DNA of 64,000 bases, taken from the NCBI GenBank assembly GCA_012931725.1, contig CM022944.1:60738247-60802246 (forward strand). Direction: 5' to 3'. The translations under genes were made by a program, and so were the position numbers. Position 1 is the first letter of the stretch, and each line of letters starts with the position of its first letter. Of this stretch, positions 52,456-62,406 are shown piece by piece. The notes beneath the pieces were generated by a model, which saw nothing but the letters and a program-made list of their open reading frames with translations, was not told the DNA's origin and searched no databases. The stretch is from Litsea cubeba. Lineage: Eukaryota > Streptophyta > Magnoliopsida > Laurales > Lauraceae.

Positions 52456-53406
52456 TTAGGCTGCACAGCTGAGCATAGTAGCGGGGTGATCCTCACCTTT
52501 GAAGTGAGTTAGGAAGCGTGTCTCTAGCATGGCCCAATTTTGGATTGAGTCCTCCGGCAGAGTGGAGTACCAATCGAAGGCCGTACCTTTTAGGGTACTT
52601 GCAAAGAGGCGGATCTTGAGTGCATCTTGATCCGCGATAGCTCCCGTCAGGATCTTGAAGTGGATGACGTGCTGTCTGGCTGATCCTTTCCCCGTATATG
52701 TTTGGAGAGTAGGATGCTTGAATTTGGTGGGGAACGGGACCGAGTCCATCCATAAGGGATATGGTGGCTTGATCCCATGCTCTTTGAGTATATCCTCTTC
52801 TTTTGCTTTGGTGAGGATACCGTCTACGTCCTTTTTGGTAAGGGCGCGTGACTCATTTTCTTCTCTATTTACCTCGTCGTCTTGATGATTCGGAGGAGGT
52901 TCATTGTTCGCCTGATTTTGGAAGGCGAGGAGAAGGTTTTCCATCAGAGTTTCAATCCTCTGCTGGCCATGTTCCAACTGCTGGATGCGGGTGATCGCAT
53001 CTTCTGGAGGTGGATTGCGGGGTGGTGGCTCAGAATTTGTAGCCAAGACATTCATCCTTCGTGATTCGAACGAAGAAACTGTCCTGGTGACTGAGCTGGG
53101 GCTCATTCTTTCTGAAGAGGAGCTTGAGGAAGGATCACTCTGCTGTCCTTTGCTTGAAGGAGCAGGGGATTCTTCTGAATGTCTTCTTATCCTGGAGACG
53201 CTGCGGGTCATCGGACGTCGGACATGGATTTTTGTTGCTGATTTTTGGCGCCTTCTGGTTTTTCCAACCATATGGACGGCAGCAACTTGGTTGGGTCTTT
53301 CTTTTTCGACCCATTTAGGAGAGACTTGAAGTGTAGGAGGCTGGGTCCTTTGCTTCTCTAGTCTCTTTTGTCGGTTATGACGTGCGGCGGCGTATACGAC
53401 GAGCAA
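52456..53406 (-). CDS. Tat gag, central capsid part
   Basis: 316 codons. A Ser/Arg/Pro-rich first half is followed by a predicted coiled coil (ITRIQQLEHGQQRIETLMENLLLAF in two parts) and the gag core PYPLWMDSVPFPTKFKHP, YTGKGSARQHVIHF, LKGTAFDWYSTLPEDSI and LETRFLTHFKGEDHP. It stops at 52456 because of a frame change at a C-run near 52483-52486; the capsid text continues in the next frame. It overlaps the preceding frame by 32 bases. Confidence 0.85.
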   Translation of the reverse strand: MLVVYAAARHNRQKRLEKQRTQPPTLQVSPKWVEKERPNQVAAVHMVGKTRRRQKSATKIHVRRPMTRSVSRIRRHSEESPAPSSKGQQSDPSSSSSSERMSPSSVTRTVSSFESRRMNVLATNSEPPPRNPPPEDAITRIQQLEHGQQRIETLMENLLLAFQNQANNEPPPNHQDDEVNREENESRALTKKDVDGILTKAKEEDILKEHGIKPPYPLWMDSVPFPTKFKHPTLQTYTGKGSARQHVIHFKILTGAIADQDALKIRLFASTLKGTAFDWYSTLPEDSIQNWAMLETRFLTHFKGEDHPATMLSCAA

Positions 53407-54217
53407 TTTGAGCTTCGGTCAGCTCTGACTGGGCTTTGACGATGAAGGATGTGCTCCCTCGGGCGCAGCAGCCGAGCCTGTCTTCTCTGTAGCTGGGCAA
53501 GGACAGGATGCGAACCCTGTCCTTCGCCTGTTGCAGCGAAGCTTTGAATTTTTGAAGTTCGGCCCCTGTAGAGATGAAGGGTCGAACTGCAGGTTTGTAG
53601 GCCTTAGCAGGTGCTTGTGGAGGCCTTGTGATGCATGACTTGATTTTGGGCTTGTAGGAACAAGCCGGCTCATGCTGGGATGACTTGGAAGTCAGGTTGG
53701 AGATGGGTCTCTCCTCTTTCATGTAAGCAAGAGGATAGAACTGGTTCTCTTTGAGTGGGGCCATGAATGCTGGCTTAGTGGATGTTTGGGACCTTCTCTG
53801 TTTTGGTGAAGGTCTTGGGGACCAAGTCTTGGAGTAGACCTGGTTGTTTGCAGGTTGAGGCTTCGTGGGGCTGCCACGGGCTTCAGGCCTTCTGGTGCTC
53901 GCCTTTGGTGTCATGATAGTGACACGTTGAGAGGCGAGTTTCTGCTTCTTGGAGGGAGCAGTTTGTTCCTCAGGAAGTGGGAATGGTCCCAGCATCCCAA
54001 AGACGATAGTCCGGGGAGTCGAGGTCGACCCGGAGTTCAGAGAGTTGCCGAGGGAGTTGACACTTCGGCAGCTGATGGGGCGCTTGTAGGTGCGCGTGGT
54101 TTGCTTCTGTTGAAGCATGAGTTGGTGCTTGTTTTCGTCGAAAGTAATGGTTAGTGAAGCTGCCATTGTTAGTTTTCGAAAATTTCTGAAAACAAGACCA
54201 CATCCATTAGTAATCAC
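53375..54217 (-). CDS. Tat gag, N-terminal region
   Basis: 280 codons. The start is more likely the internal Met of MAASLTITFDENKH (about residue 17) than the first Met. The protein is basic, rich in Pro/Ser/Lys/Gln, with no domain I recognise, ending in an Arg-rich helix (TEAQIARRIRRR). The next gag frame opens before this one ends, so a single frame change near 53390 probably splits what was one gag. It lies directly after the 1.56-kb leader. Confidence 0.7.
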   Translation of the reverse strand: MITNGCGLVFRNFRKLTMAASLTITFDENKHQLMLQQKQTTRTYKRPISCRSVNSLGNSLNSGSTSTPRTIVFGMLGPFPLPEEQTAPSKKQKLASQRVTIMTPKASTRRPEARGSPTKPQPANNQVYSKTWSPRPSPKQRRSQTSTKPAFMAPLKENQFYPLAYMKEERPISNLTSKSSQHEPACSYKPKIKSCITRPPQAPAKAYKPAVRPFISTGAELQKFKASLQQAKDRVRILSLPSYREDRLGCCARGSTSFIVKAQSELTEAQIARRIRRRTS

Positions 54218-55776
54218 AAGAATATAATGATCATAAATGGGAAGTTCTATGGTTTCGTCTTTTCAAATTGCTCGAGGTAGATGACCCAGGCAATATGAGG
54301 AAGGAAAAATGCCATAGAAGGTACAATTGTTCTGATCGCAGGTATGGTAAGCCCGGAATGGGCATCCCAGTGACTGCTAGAAGCAATTGTGAACTTAAAT
54401 TCGACTTATCGAGAAGCAGAGCTTGCTCGAGGTAAGAAGAATATAAAGTTGGAGTTACAGATGTGCCGGTCGCAATACAGTAGACCCTGAAAGGGCGTAC
54501 TAGTACCGCTAGACACAAATGTTTTGAGACCGCATCCATGAGATGAGATTCTCTGTTTTGAAAGGTCAAGATTGGATTCATCAAAGAGAGCAGATGGTAT
54601 TCCGATCTGAACACGTGCTCAGCGATTTCCACGAGCGCCAGTGCTCAGAAAGAAATGAACCATAATTTCTCGGATCTGAATCTAAAGATGACGAGTTTTT
54701 TTTGAAAAGTCAATATCGGGTTCATCAAAGAGAGCAAAAGGCATTCCAATCTGAACACGGTCTCAACGATTTCCGTGAGCGCCAGTGCTCAGAAAGGAGA
54801 AGACCAAGATTTCTCCAATCTGAACCCAAAATGACGGAAGTTTTTTTTTTTGAAGATTTTGAAGATTTTTTTGAAGATTTTTTTTTTTTTAAATCTTTTT
54901 TTTTATTTTATATTTTTTTTATTTTATATTTTTTATTTTAAAATTTTTATTTTTTTTAAAAAAAATTTATTTATTTTTTGTTTAAAAGACGAGAGAGTAC
55001 ACATAGGCCTCCTAACCCGGTCTTATGAAATCTTGATTGATAGAATTGCCCCCAGGTAAGGGTAGGATTACTTAATGAACCCGTTTGGAGGACCCTTGCC
55101 TAGAACAGTCAAGCTGTCTCCACACTCTGGACAAGGCTTTTCTTTGAATCAACCATGATCAATGAACACAGTTGGTTTAACCTTAGTGGTCTATGTCTTT
55201 TTTTTTTATTATATTTTTTTTTTATGAACTCATCGAAGAGAAACAATGGCCCAAAACCTTAGTCGAACAGGCTCAACATTTCTGCAAGCGCGATGAACGA
55301 TAGGAACGGATCAAGGTTTCTCAATTTTGAATCCAAATTGAGAAATCTAAAATTTATATATATATATATATATTTTTAGATCTTTAATGAACTCATCGAA
55401 GAGAAACAATGGCCCAACCCCCGATCCGAACACGGTCTCAACGATTTCCGTGAGCGCCAGTGCCCAGAAGGGAGAGGATCAAAGTTTCTCAATTTTGAAT
55501 CCAAAAATGAAAAATCTGATTTTTTTTTTGTTTTTTGTTTAAAATTTTTTTTTTTTGAAAGAGAAAGAGTGGAAATAAATTCAAAGAATTAGAAATTTCC
55601 AAACAATAAATCTCATCTCATTTTTTAGATGCGGAATTCAACACAGGCCACCAATTATAAAGTAGCCAAGGAATTGAGAAAAGAAATATAAGCATAGAGC
55701 AAAATATATGATATGCAGATATTTCATTTCTAGCATCGTGTTCTCAAATAAACGGGTCCCACCGGGTGTGCCAGCT
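54218..55776 (-). other. Tat 5' leader with four-copy repeat
   Basis: Non-coding. Four diverged units of ~120-145 bp around 54570-54710, 54715-54840, 55225-55345 and 55386-55515. Each has (A/T)CATC(A/G)AAGAGA, a hairpin core (CACGG/CCGTG in units 2 and 4) and GAGCGCCAGTGC in three of them. AT-rich tracts (54840-54980, 55355-55375) separate them. Confidence 0.75.
55756..55773 (-). other. Tat primer-binding site (tRNA not identified)
   Basis: Minus strand reads TGGCACACCCGGTGGGAC, three bases after the 5' LTR end; starts with TGG as tRNA-CCA complements do. I cannot name the tRNA with certainty. Confidence 0.7.
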
Positions 55777-58408
55777 TGATGGACCGCGCTCCGAATGCTC
55801 GGGTTCCTACCGAGGTCGGCGGACGTGGGAGTCCGTTTGGTTCCGACCCTTTCGTAACCAGGGGGCAAGGGGGGCGTGCATCAACATTTCTTTTTTTGTG
55901 TGGGTGTGCCAGATTTTCTATTTTTACTTGGAATTGCAAGTGGTGATCCGGAGATCAACCTTCGCAAGTAAAAAGGAAATCAACTTCTTTCAAGTTTTCC
56001 ATTGCACATATATTTAAGAAAAGAGACATTTTCTTGATTTGCCGTGAAAAGCGATTTTTTTAGCATTTATAGCCGATTTTGGTGCTTATAGCCGATTTTT
56101 TGGCGTTTATAGCCGATTTTGGCGTTTATAGCCGATTTACAATCCTTATCAATAATGAAAGACAAGAGTTGTGATTTTTTGTCTCCTTTAAAAAAATACA
56201 AACTACAATGAAAAGCAAGAAAAGGAGGATCTAACTTCTCAGGAGATTGTGGGGGACCCGTTTAGATTGACGGTCGCAAGCCATATGTGGGCTTCGCCAT
56301 CATCCATGCAGATGAGAACAGAGGATGCTATTGATTCGCTTGGCTTGGCTATAACCTCGGGTTTTTAGAGGACAAAGACCAAAAGGAGGTCCTATGTCCA
56401 ATAAAAAGCCGAGTAGACGGGCTGAAAAGCCATATCTAAGCCATTGGAGGCAGGAGGAGAAGGCAAGGACCTTGGGGGGGGGTACCCCCCAAGGGACTTT
56501 TGTCACCTTGTTGCGGTGGCCGGTGTAGAACTTCCGCAGAGTTTTCTCTCTTTTTCCTTTCTCTGGATTTCTGTCTGTGTGTTTGTGCTTTTTTATCTGA
56601 TGTTTCTGATGTTTCTGATGTTTTTGATGTTTTTTTCTTCTTGGAGAGCTCTCCTATTTATAGGCTTTTAGGTAGCCTTTTAGGAGGGTTTATGGGCTTT
56701 TATTGTCATTAAGCCGCATAATGGGAGGAGTTACAAAATTGAATTGTTTATTTTGTAACTCCTTTTTCTTGGCTTCTGATTGGCCGGAGGAGATTGAGGG
56801 CATTTAATCGCCTTTAATCGCCATGATGGGAGGAGTTTCATGGGTTAAATGCCATGAATCTCTTGACTTGTAACTCCCGAATGCTTGCTTCTGATTGGGC
56901 CGTCCAAAGAAATGGATTAATGACTGTAATAAAGCTAATCAATTAATCGCATTAAGTGGTCGCCGAGCAGCTGAAGAGTCGCGGGCCGTGCCACGTCTTT
57001 TGGGATTCTTCTGTCGATGATCATCGATGGATCTTCATGTAGATCGACATCAGATGATCATGTAATTTCAGGTGTTTGTTGCCAACAGCGGGTCGGTGCC
57101 ATCTGTCCTGTCGATTTCTCGATCGGTCGGGTAGAAAGCACACTTTTTTTGGTTTGACCGTGTGGCGATCGATATTGTTTTGATACTCTTGATGATTGAC
57201 CCGTGTTTTGGACGGATGTCAGAGGACTTGGTGTCTCAAAAGCATGAATTTTGGAAAGTACCAGAGGCTGGGCTCTTCGAATCGCGAAAAAACGGCGAAA
57301 ACCGGGGTTTCCGGGGCCTTCCCGGCGACCCCGGGTTCCAAGGTCGCCGGCGACCCTGGCCCAGGGTCGCAGGGGTCTGCGACCCTGGGCGGGTTTTCCC
57401 CCTTTCGTGTCCCGTTTTGTGTCCGTTTTTGCTGTTTTTCGATTCTTTTTTCTCCTGTACTTTTCCTTGACATTTTGACCATTTATTGGCCTATTTTCTT
57501 TGTAGGAAACCTGATGAGAATCCTTGCATTTTATTTTTCAAAGTTTCCAATTTCCTGAGAAAGCCGAAGACTTTGTCGCGCAGAGCTGCCGATTTTCCGT
57601 CAGAAGCTGAAACTGGGTCAAACGATGTCGGAATGACCTGAAATTTGGTGTGAAGCCTCCTGAGCAATAAATAAGACCAACCATAGGCTTTTGTTTGAGT
57701 TTGAAGCCGTTTGGGGTCCTATCACCAGTAGACTTGCTTTTGTCGCGATGAAGATGTCGCGGTTTGATGTGCGGTCAACCGATGTCCGATTGACTTGAAA
57801 TTTGACAGGGAACCTATTGGAGTCATTTTAAGATGATCCATAGGCTCTGTCTTGGAAACCATGGTCCCGGAGAGCTTTGCCGCCGAGAGGCCTGATTTGG
57901 CTTCCGAGCGTCAAACTATGGTCAAATGTTGTGGAAATGACCTGAAATTTGACATGTAGCCCTTTATAAGCATTTTGAAGCCGTCCATGTGCTCTATCTG
58001 ATGAGTAATGGCCTCGGTGGTTCTCGCCGCCGAGAGGCTTGATTTAGCTGTTCGAGGGTTGATGTAGGGTCAAACGTTGTCGGTTTGACTCGGAACTTGA
58101 CGTGGAGCCATTTGGAAGTATTTTGGGACTATCCATCGGCCCTGATCGAAGATTTGGTGTCTCCGATGCTTTTGCCGCCGAGAGCTCCTTTTCGGCTGTC
58201 TGAGAAGCGAAGTTAGGCCAAATGATTTTGAAATGGCCCGAAACTTCTTGTGTACTCCTCTTTTGGCTGTCTTGAAGAATCTTGCAGTTTTTGTTTGATT
58301 CTGACAAGATTTGATTTTTGGAAGCAGCATTGCCTATTTATGGCATGTTGCGACTTCATGTAGCTCTTTGGATCTTGAAGAGGCAAAGTGACATTTTTGG
58401 TGTCAACA
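55777..58408 (-). repeat. Tat 5' LTR
   Basis: 2632 bp, nearly identical to 35138-37770. Followed by target duplication ATTAG (58409-58413). Confidence 0.97.
56653..56664 (-). promoter_or_regulatory. TATA box of Tat 5' LTR
   Basis: CCTATAAATAGG on the minus strand, a classic plant TATA sequence, with about 1.75 kb of LTR upstream and 0.88 kb downstream; the likely start of the genomic RNA is near 56625. Confidence 0.7.
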
Positions 58409-58413
58409 ATTAG
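58409..58413. repeat. Target duplication of Tat element, right
   Basis: ATTAG, matching 35133-35137. Confidence 0.96.
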
Positions 58414-58445
58414 TCCAATACATTTGACTTAATCTGTCTATGTAG

Positions 58446-59180
58446 ATGAATCAATTACGAACTCTAGGTTCACCGGAAGCTTCTGATGAGATATGGTCAT
58501 TAGCAAATGGCCCTAGGTCCCAAGTGAATCTTTATCAGGGGTGTGATTGCAATTGAGTCCGATACCACACTAAAGACCGTGAGAAATGTCATAGGAGCCA
58601 GAGTAGCAGCTTGGTCGTAGAAAAGGAATACGAAGGGGAGAAACATGACTACTATGGTTACATTTGTAAAGTCTGGGAATTGTCCTATCGGCACGGGGGT
58701 AAGGTGGATTTATTTGAATGTGAATGGTACAACACTGGTACCATGCACAAGATAAACATTGAAGACCATGTTACAAGCATTGATATCACTGGTCGTTGGT
58801 GTACGGATGATCCTTTTGTCCTACCAAGTCAGGTGACACAAGTCTTCTACATCAATGTCACCAGCAGAGGAAAAAATTGGAGAGTCGTAGAAAGGGTCAA
58901 GCCTCAAGGAGTATGTGATGTACCCGCTAAGCAGGATGACGACGATGATGTGCCTGATGATGCATTTCAACAGGAAGAAATGACATTTGTTGTCCCAGTC
59001 CTCGTCGATGGTACCAGTGTCCATTACTCTAGGGATGATATAGATCCTGAGATCGTTCTCAGTGATGAGTCAGCAGACAAGGATGGCCAAGACAAGGATG
59101 AAACACTGGCGGAGTATGAAGATGAAGAAGAAAATGATGTTCATAGTGAGGAAGATGATGACATTGAATATGACATGTAG
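58446..59180 (+). pseudogene. tnp2: CACTA tnp2, C-terminal DUF4216 exon
   Basis: The exon begins after acceptor CTATGTAG (58445), the partner of the donor at 35070; the original intron was about 100 bp before the 23-kb insertion. The text SLANGPRSQVNLYQGCDCN, VRYHTKDRE, YYGYICKVWELSYRHGGKVDLFECEWY and VFYINVTSRGKNWRVV is the DUF4216 region that ends plant tnp2 proteins. A very acidic tail follows. An in-frame TGA at 58554-58556 replaces the usual Gly before VRYH. It otherwise stays open to the stop at 59178-59180. Confidence 0.9.
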
Positions 59181-59350
59181 TGTTTGTTTCAGGTTATGCA
59201 CATGTAACGATTAAGTAACTTAATAAAGATCTTGTCTTACATAATGACATTGTCTTCAATTTCATTTTCTCTTCTGATTTGTTCATATATGGATAAAAAG
59301 TTTCACATTTCACATTTTAATCCTATTTATATATATCATAGTTGCAAAAG

Positions 59351-62300
59351 ATGCCAAACAGGGGGAAAAAATGGGTCAAACCAGGAGAGTTGTCCCGTCA
59401 AGTGCAAGCATCCAATTATTTATTAAAGAGAAAAAAGACAATTAAGCAGAATGCATAAAAACTTGCATCTCTAGGGCTCCACCGGACTGCACGTGCTATA
59501 TTTGGTTCGGCTAAAGGGAAAAATGAGAATGGAAAAAAGAATGTCATTGGTAATGATTAGGATGAGAACTACATTCCCAAAGAAGATGATGAGACATCTT
59601 GGTCTCAATCGGATGAGGTAATCATTATGTGAATGTCTATGACATGTACTTTGGAAATATTATTTTTGATGTTGACACTCATGCTAAAATGATTTCCATT
59701 TCCATTTAATGTAAGTTGTTAACATTCACTTTACTAATACTATTGATTTTTGCTATTAATTATTTATTTTCCTTGTCACATTGCTTTAATCCAGATTGCA
59801 GATATGCCTCGGGATAGTAAGGTGAAACGTGCTCGGACTATGCAGCTGCACTCAGTTTAGCTGATGTAGAGAGCACACATGAGGACTTACCATCCACAGA
59901 GTCCTTACCGACTCAGCCTCCGACCACACAGCCCTCACCGACTCAGCCTCCGACCACACAGCCCTTATCGACCTAGCCTCAACCGTCCTAGCTACCGTCG
60001 AGTCTTCATATAGTGGGTAGCAGCGTAGGTGAGAAGATTATGACCTTTTAAAATCCTGAATTCACCTCAATTTAATGATTTATGTTCACTAACTCATTTA
60101 GCGTTGTCATCTTAATAGCATCAGCCCCACCCTCTTCGCAACCGAGCCGTGTAAGGGGTGTTACGCGAGGGAAGAATGCGATGAAGCTTAGAAGACAACT
60201 GGGTCATAGCATCCCCGTTCCGATCCCCATCTCTAGTCATAGGCCAGAAGGGGAACATGCCCCATTACTGGTTAACCATCTTGAGTTAGCCATGAGAGAG
60301 GTTGCCCCAGTAAAGCCCCATGGTTGGAAGAAGCTTGACAATGGGATAAAGCTTGTCGTTATTGCTACAGTTCAAGTAAACTGAAACAAGAAATATCTAC
60401 CCAAATTATTATAGTTGTGCTCCTCATTACAATATCTGATTATATTTTATTATTACTAATCTTTATATGGCTCTCCCCTAATTGCAGCAATTTTTTGATA
60501 TCGGGGACTACGAGGGCGATATGCAGATCAAGGCGGACGTTGACCACCAATGCAGAACTTTGTATAAGAGTTGGAAGTACGAGCTGCATAGTCACTATCT
60601 CGAGTTGTTGGAGTAGGGGGTTCCCCAACCACAGGACCACCCGGCAGAGGGTTGTGATCCATCTGATTGGCAGTTGATGATCTCACAATGCTGGGAATCA
60701 CCAGCTTGGAAGGTAACTTTGGGATGTTATCTATAACAATTAATTATATTCCATCGTAATTCTATTAGTAATGATTTTATAAATGACTGCTATTGTATTA
60801 TTGTTTTTCTATGTGGGCGAAGTCTAAAAAGGCTCAAGAGAGTCGAGCCAAGTTGCCATATATTCATACTAGTGGCTCCAGGTCATTTGCATCGAGGATG
60901 TCTATGATGGTAGAAATTATATTCATATGAAGAAACTGCACAATGGTTTATTAATTTATCAATATGTAGCTAGGTTCATATCTAATACAAAGCTATTTCA
61001 AATAACAGATGTCACAGAATGCCGGTCAAGCGCCGCCTATTACTCAGTTCTTCCACGACACCCACTACAGACAAAAGAGTAATGAGTGGGTAAACGAGGT
61101 GGCTCAGTAGAGACATGTACGTTTGCTAATAAATAAATTAAAAATTAAAAAAATAATGCCATATAAGCATTCTAAAGCCCTTGTTGATTTAAATGGCAGG
61201 ATGCCTTGGTGCAGCGGATTGGAGCAGTCGCAGCCCTCTGTCACAACTCTGATGAGTGAGGAGGAGATTGCTGTTGATGTGCTTGGGAAGAGGTCTGGAT
61301 ACTTAAATGGATATGGGATATATATGAGATCCTCTTCATGCTCCACACAGTCTCGGGCATCGCATTCTGAGGTGATAGCCTTGCAGGAGCGAGTAGCTGA
61401 GTAGGCTAGGAGGCAGGCTGAGCAGGACAAGAGGCAGGCTGAGCAGGACGAAAGATATCGTGCACTTAAGGCTGAGCAGGATAACATACATCGTGCACTT
61501 GAGGCCATCATTCAACAGTTGGCATCTGTAGCAAGGATAGATCCGATTGGCTTATTGGACATCATGAGAGGGACCACTTCTGCTGGTGATGGCAGCACTA
61601 TTGGAGATCATGATGCGACCCTGGGTGGTGGGGGTGCTCACCTAGGCCCATAGGTAAAAATAATAAAATAAATTGCATCTGAAATATATATTCCATGTAA
61701 TATTGTGATAGTAAACTAGTAATTCGGGTTTATGTTAATACTTCGTATAGTTAATATATATTTTATTTTTGATAAATCAATTTAAAAAGTAAATTAAACT
61801 AAATAGTTTGAGTTCACGACTTATCTGAGTCAACTGTTCTCAACCAGAACAACACTCTAGTAAATACCCTGGTTTCATCCAGGTTGGGTTTGGTCCTTGG
61901 TTTTCCTGCATACAACTTGGGTTGGACTTGGGTTGAGCCAATACCTGACTCAAGTAGTCTAGTTACACCCTATCGAGGATACTTTTTCCCCCATAAAGAC
62001 CGATGATGCATTTTTGATTGGGTTCCACCTGATAGGCCCAAATATTATTTATTCTAATTGTCACAGATCCTTGCTTTTTAAGAATCATAATGTACTTCTA
62101 TCATTGTTGCTTTTGGTTTGTTTGTGGTTGATAAGTTTGATGTTTTAGTACATGTTATAGCCTACTATGAATCCCGGTCTCCATAAAAACCACCTGACTC
62201 TTTTCTCTGTCTTATGTATCAGCCATGACATCTGAAATCAAAGATAAATTATACTATAAAAATTTCATGTTAGTTATTTATGTTTCCTGTCGGTCATTTA

Positions 62301-62406
62301 TGCATGACACTTGGTTAGAGAACATGATTGGTATGCTGGATTTATATAGGATCAAGAAGGCAATGAACAGTCTTTGAATACTGATATGGGCCCATTGGTA
62401 GAGTAA
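59351..62406 (+). pseudogene. tnp1: CACTA tnp1, Transposase_24-type DNA-binding protein
   Basis: It starts at ATG 59351 (MPNRGKKWVKPGELSRQ). Exons recognised: to ~59618 (SWSQSDE, donor GTAATC); from ~59795 with a PTTQPSPTQP repeat; 60123-60380 (RGVTRGKNAMKL, HAPLLVNHLELAMREVAP, WKKLD); 60488-60711 (FFDIGDYE, LYKSWKYELHSHYLELLE, DWQLMISQCWESPAW); 60822-60902 (KKAQESRAKLPYIHTSGSRSFA); 61009-61110; 61200-61652 (VLGKRSGYLNGYGIY, then a coiled coil of QAEQDKR units); and 62350-62406. This order matches the plant Ptta/En/Spm family that binds subterminal repeats. At least seven in-frame stops, mostly TAG, make it a pseudogene. Confidence 0.85.

Larger units (their letters stand above)
35138..58408 (-). 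mobile_element. 23.27-kb Ty3/gypsy Tat-lineage retrotransposon with antisense gene
   Basis: LTRs of 2633 bp (35138-37770) and 2632 bp (55777-58408), TG...CA ends, target duplication ATTAG, and gag-pro-pol on the minus strand. Pol has two RNase H domains, the second with a full D-E-D-D set, which marks the Tat lineage (Ogre/Retand relatives). No chromodomain is present. Between pol and the 3' LTR lies a five-exon gene on the plus strand. The LTRs look about 99% identical, so the insertion is young. It sits in an intron of tnp2 (donor 35070, acceptor 58445). Extra genes, including antisense ones, are known in some Tat elements. Confidence 0.97.
19921..62406 (+). mobile_element. CACTA (En/Spm) DNA transposon carrying two nested LTR elements
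   Basis: The left end reads CACTACAACAAGTTGCAC, followed by many subterminal copies of CGTCGGTAAA/TTTACCGACG in both orientations. It encodes tnp2 (Transposase-associated domain, Transposase_21 core, DUF4218, DUF4216) and tnp1 (Transposase_24 type), both on the plus strand. The sequence is interrupted by two retrotransposons (24883-31338 and 35138-58408). I found no matching TTGTAGTG right end by 64000, so the given end is the last recognised tnp1 exon and the true terminus is probably outside. Without the insertions the element is at least 12.7 kb. Both genes are broken. Confidence 0.85.

Noticed and set aside
53855..54154. Plus-strand frame of 99 codons opposite gag
   Set aside because: Composition shadow of the gag frame; no start context or domain.
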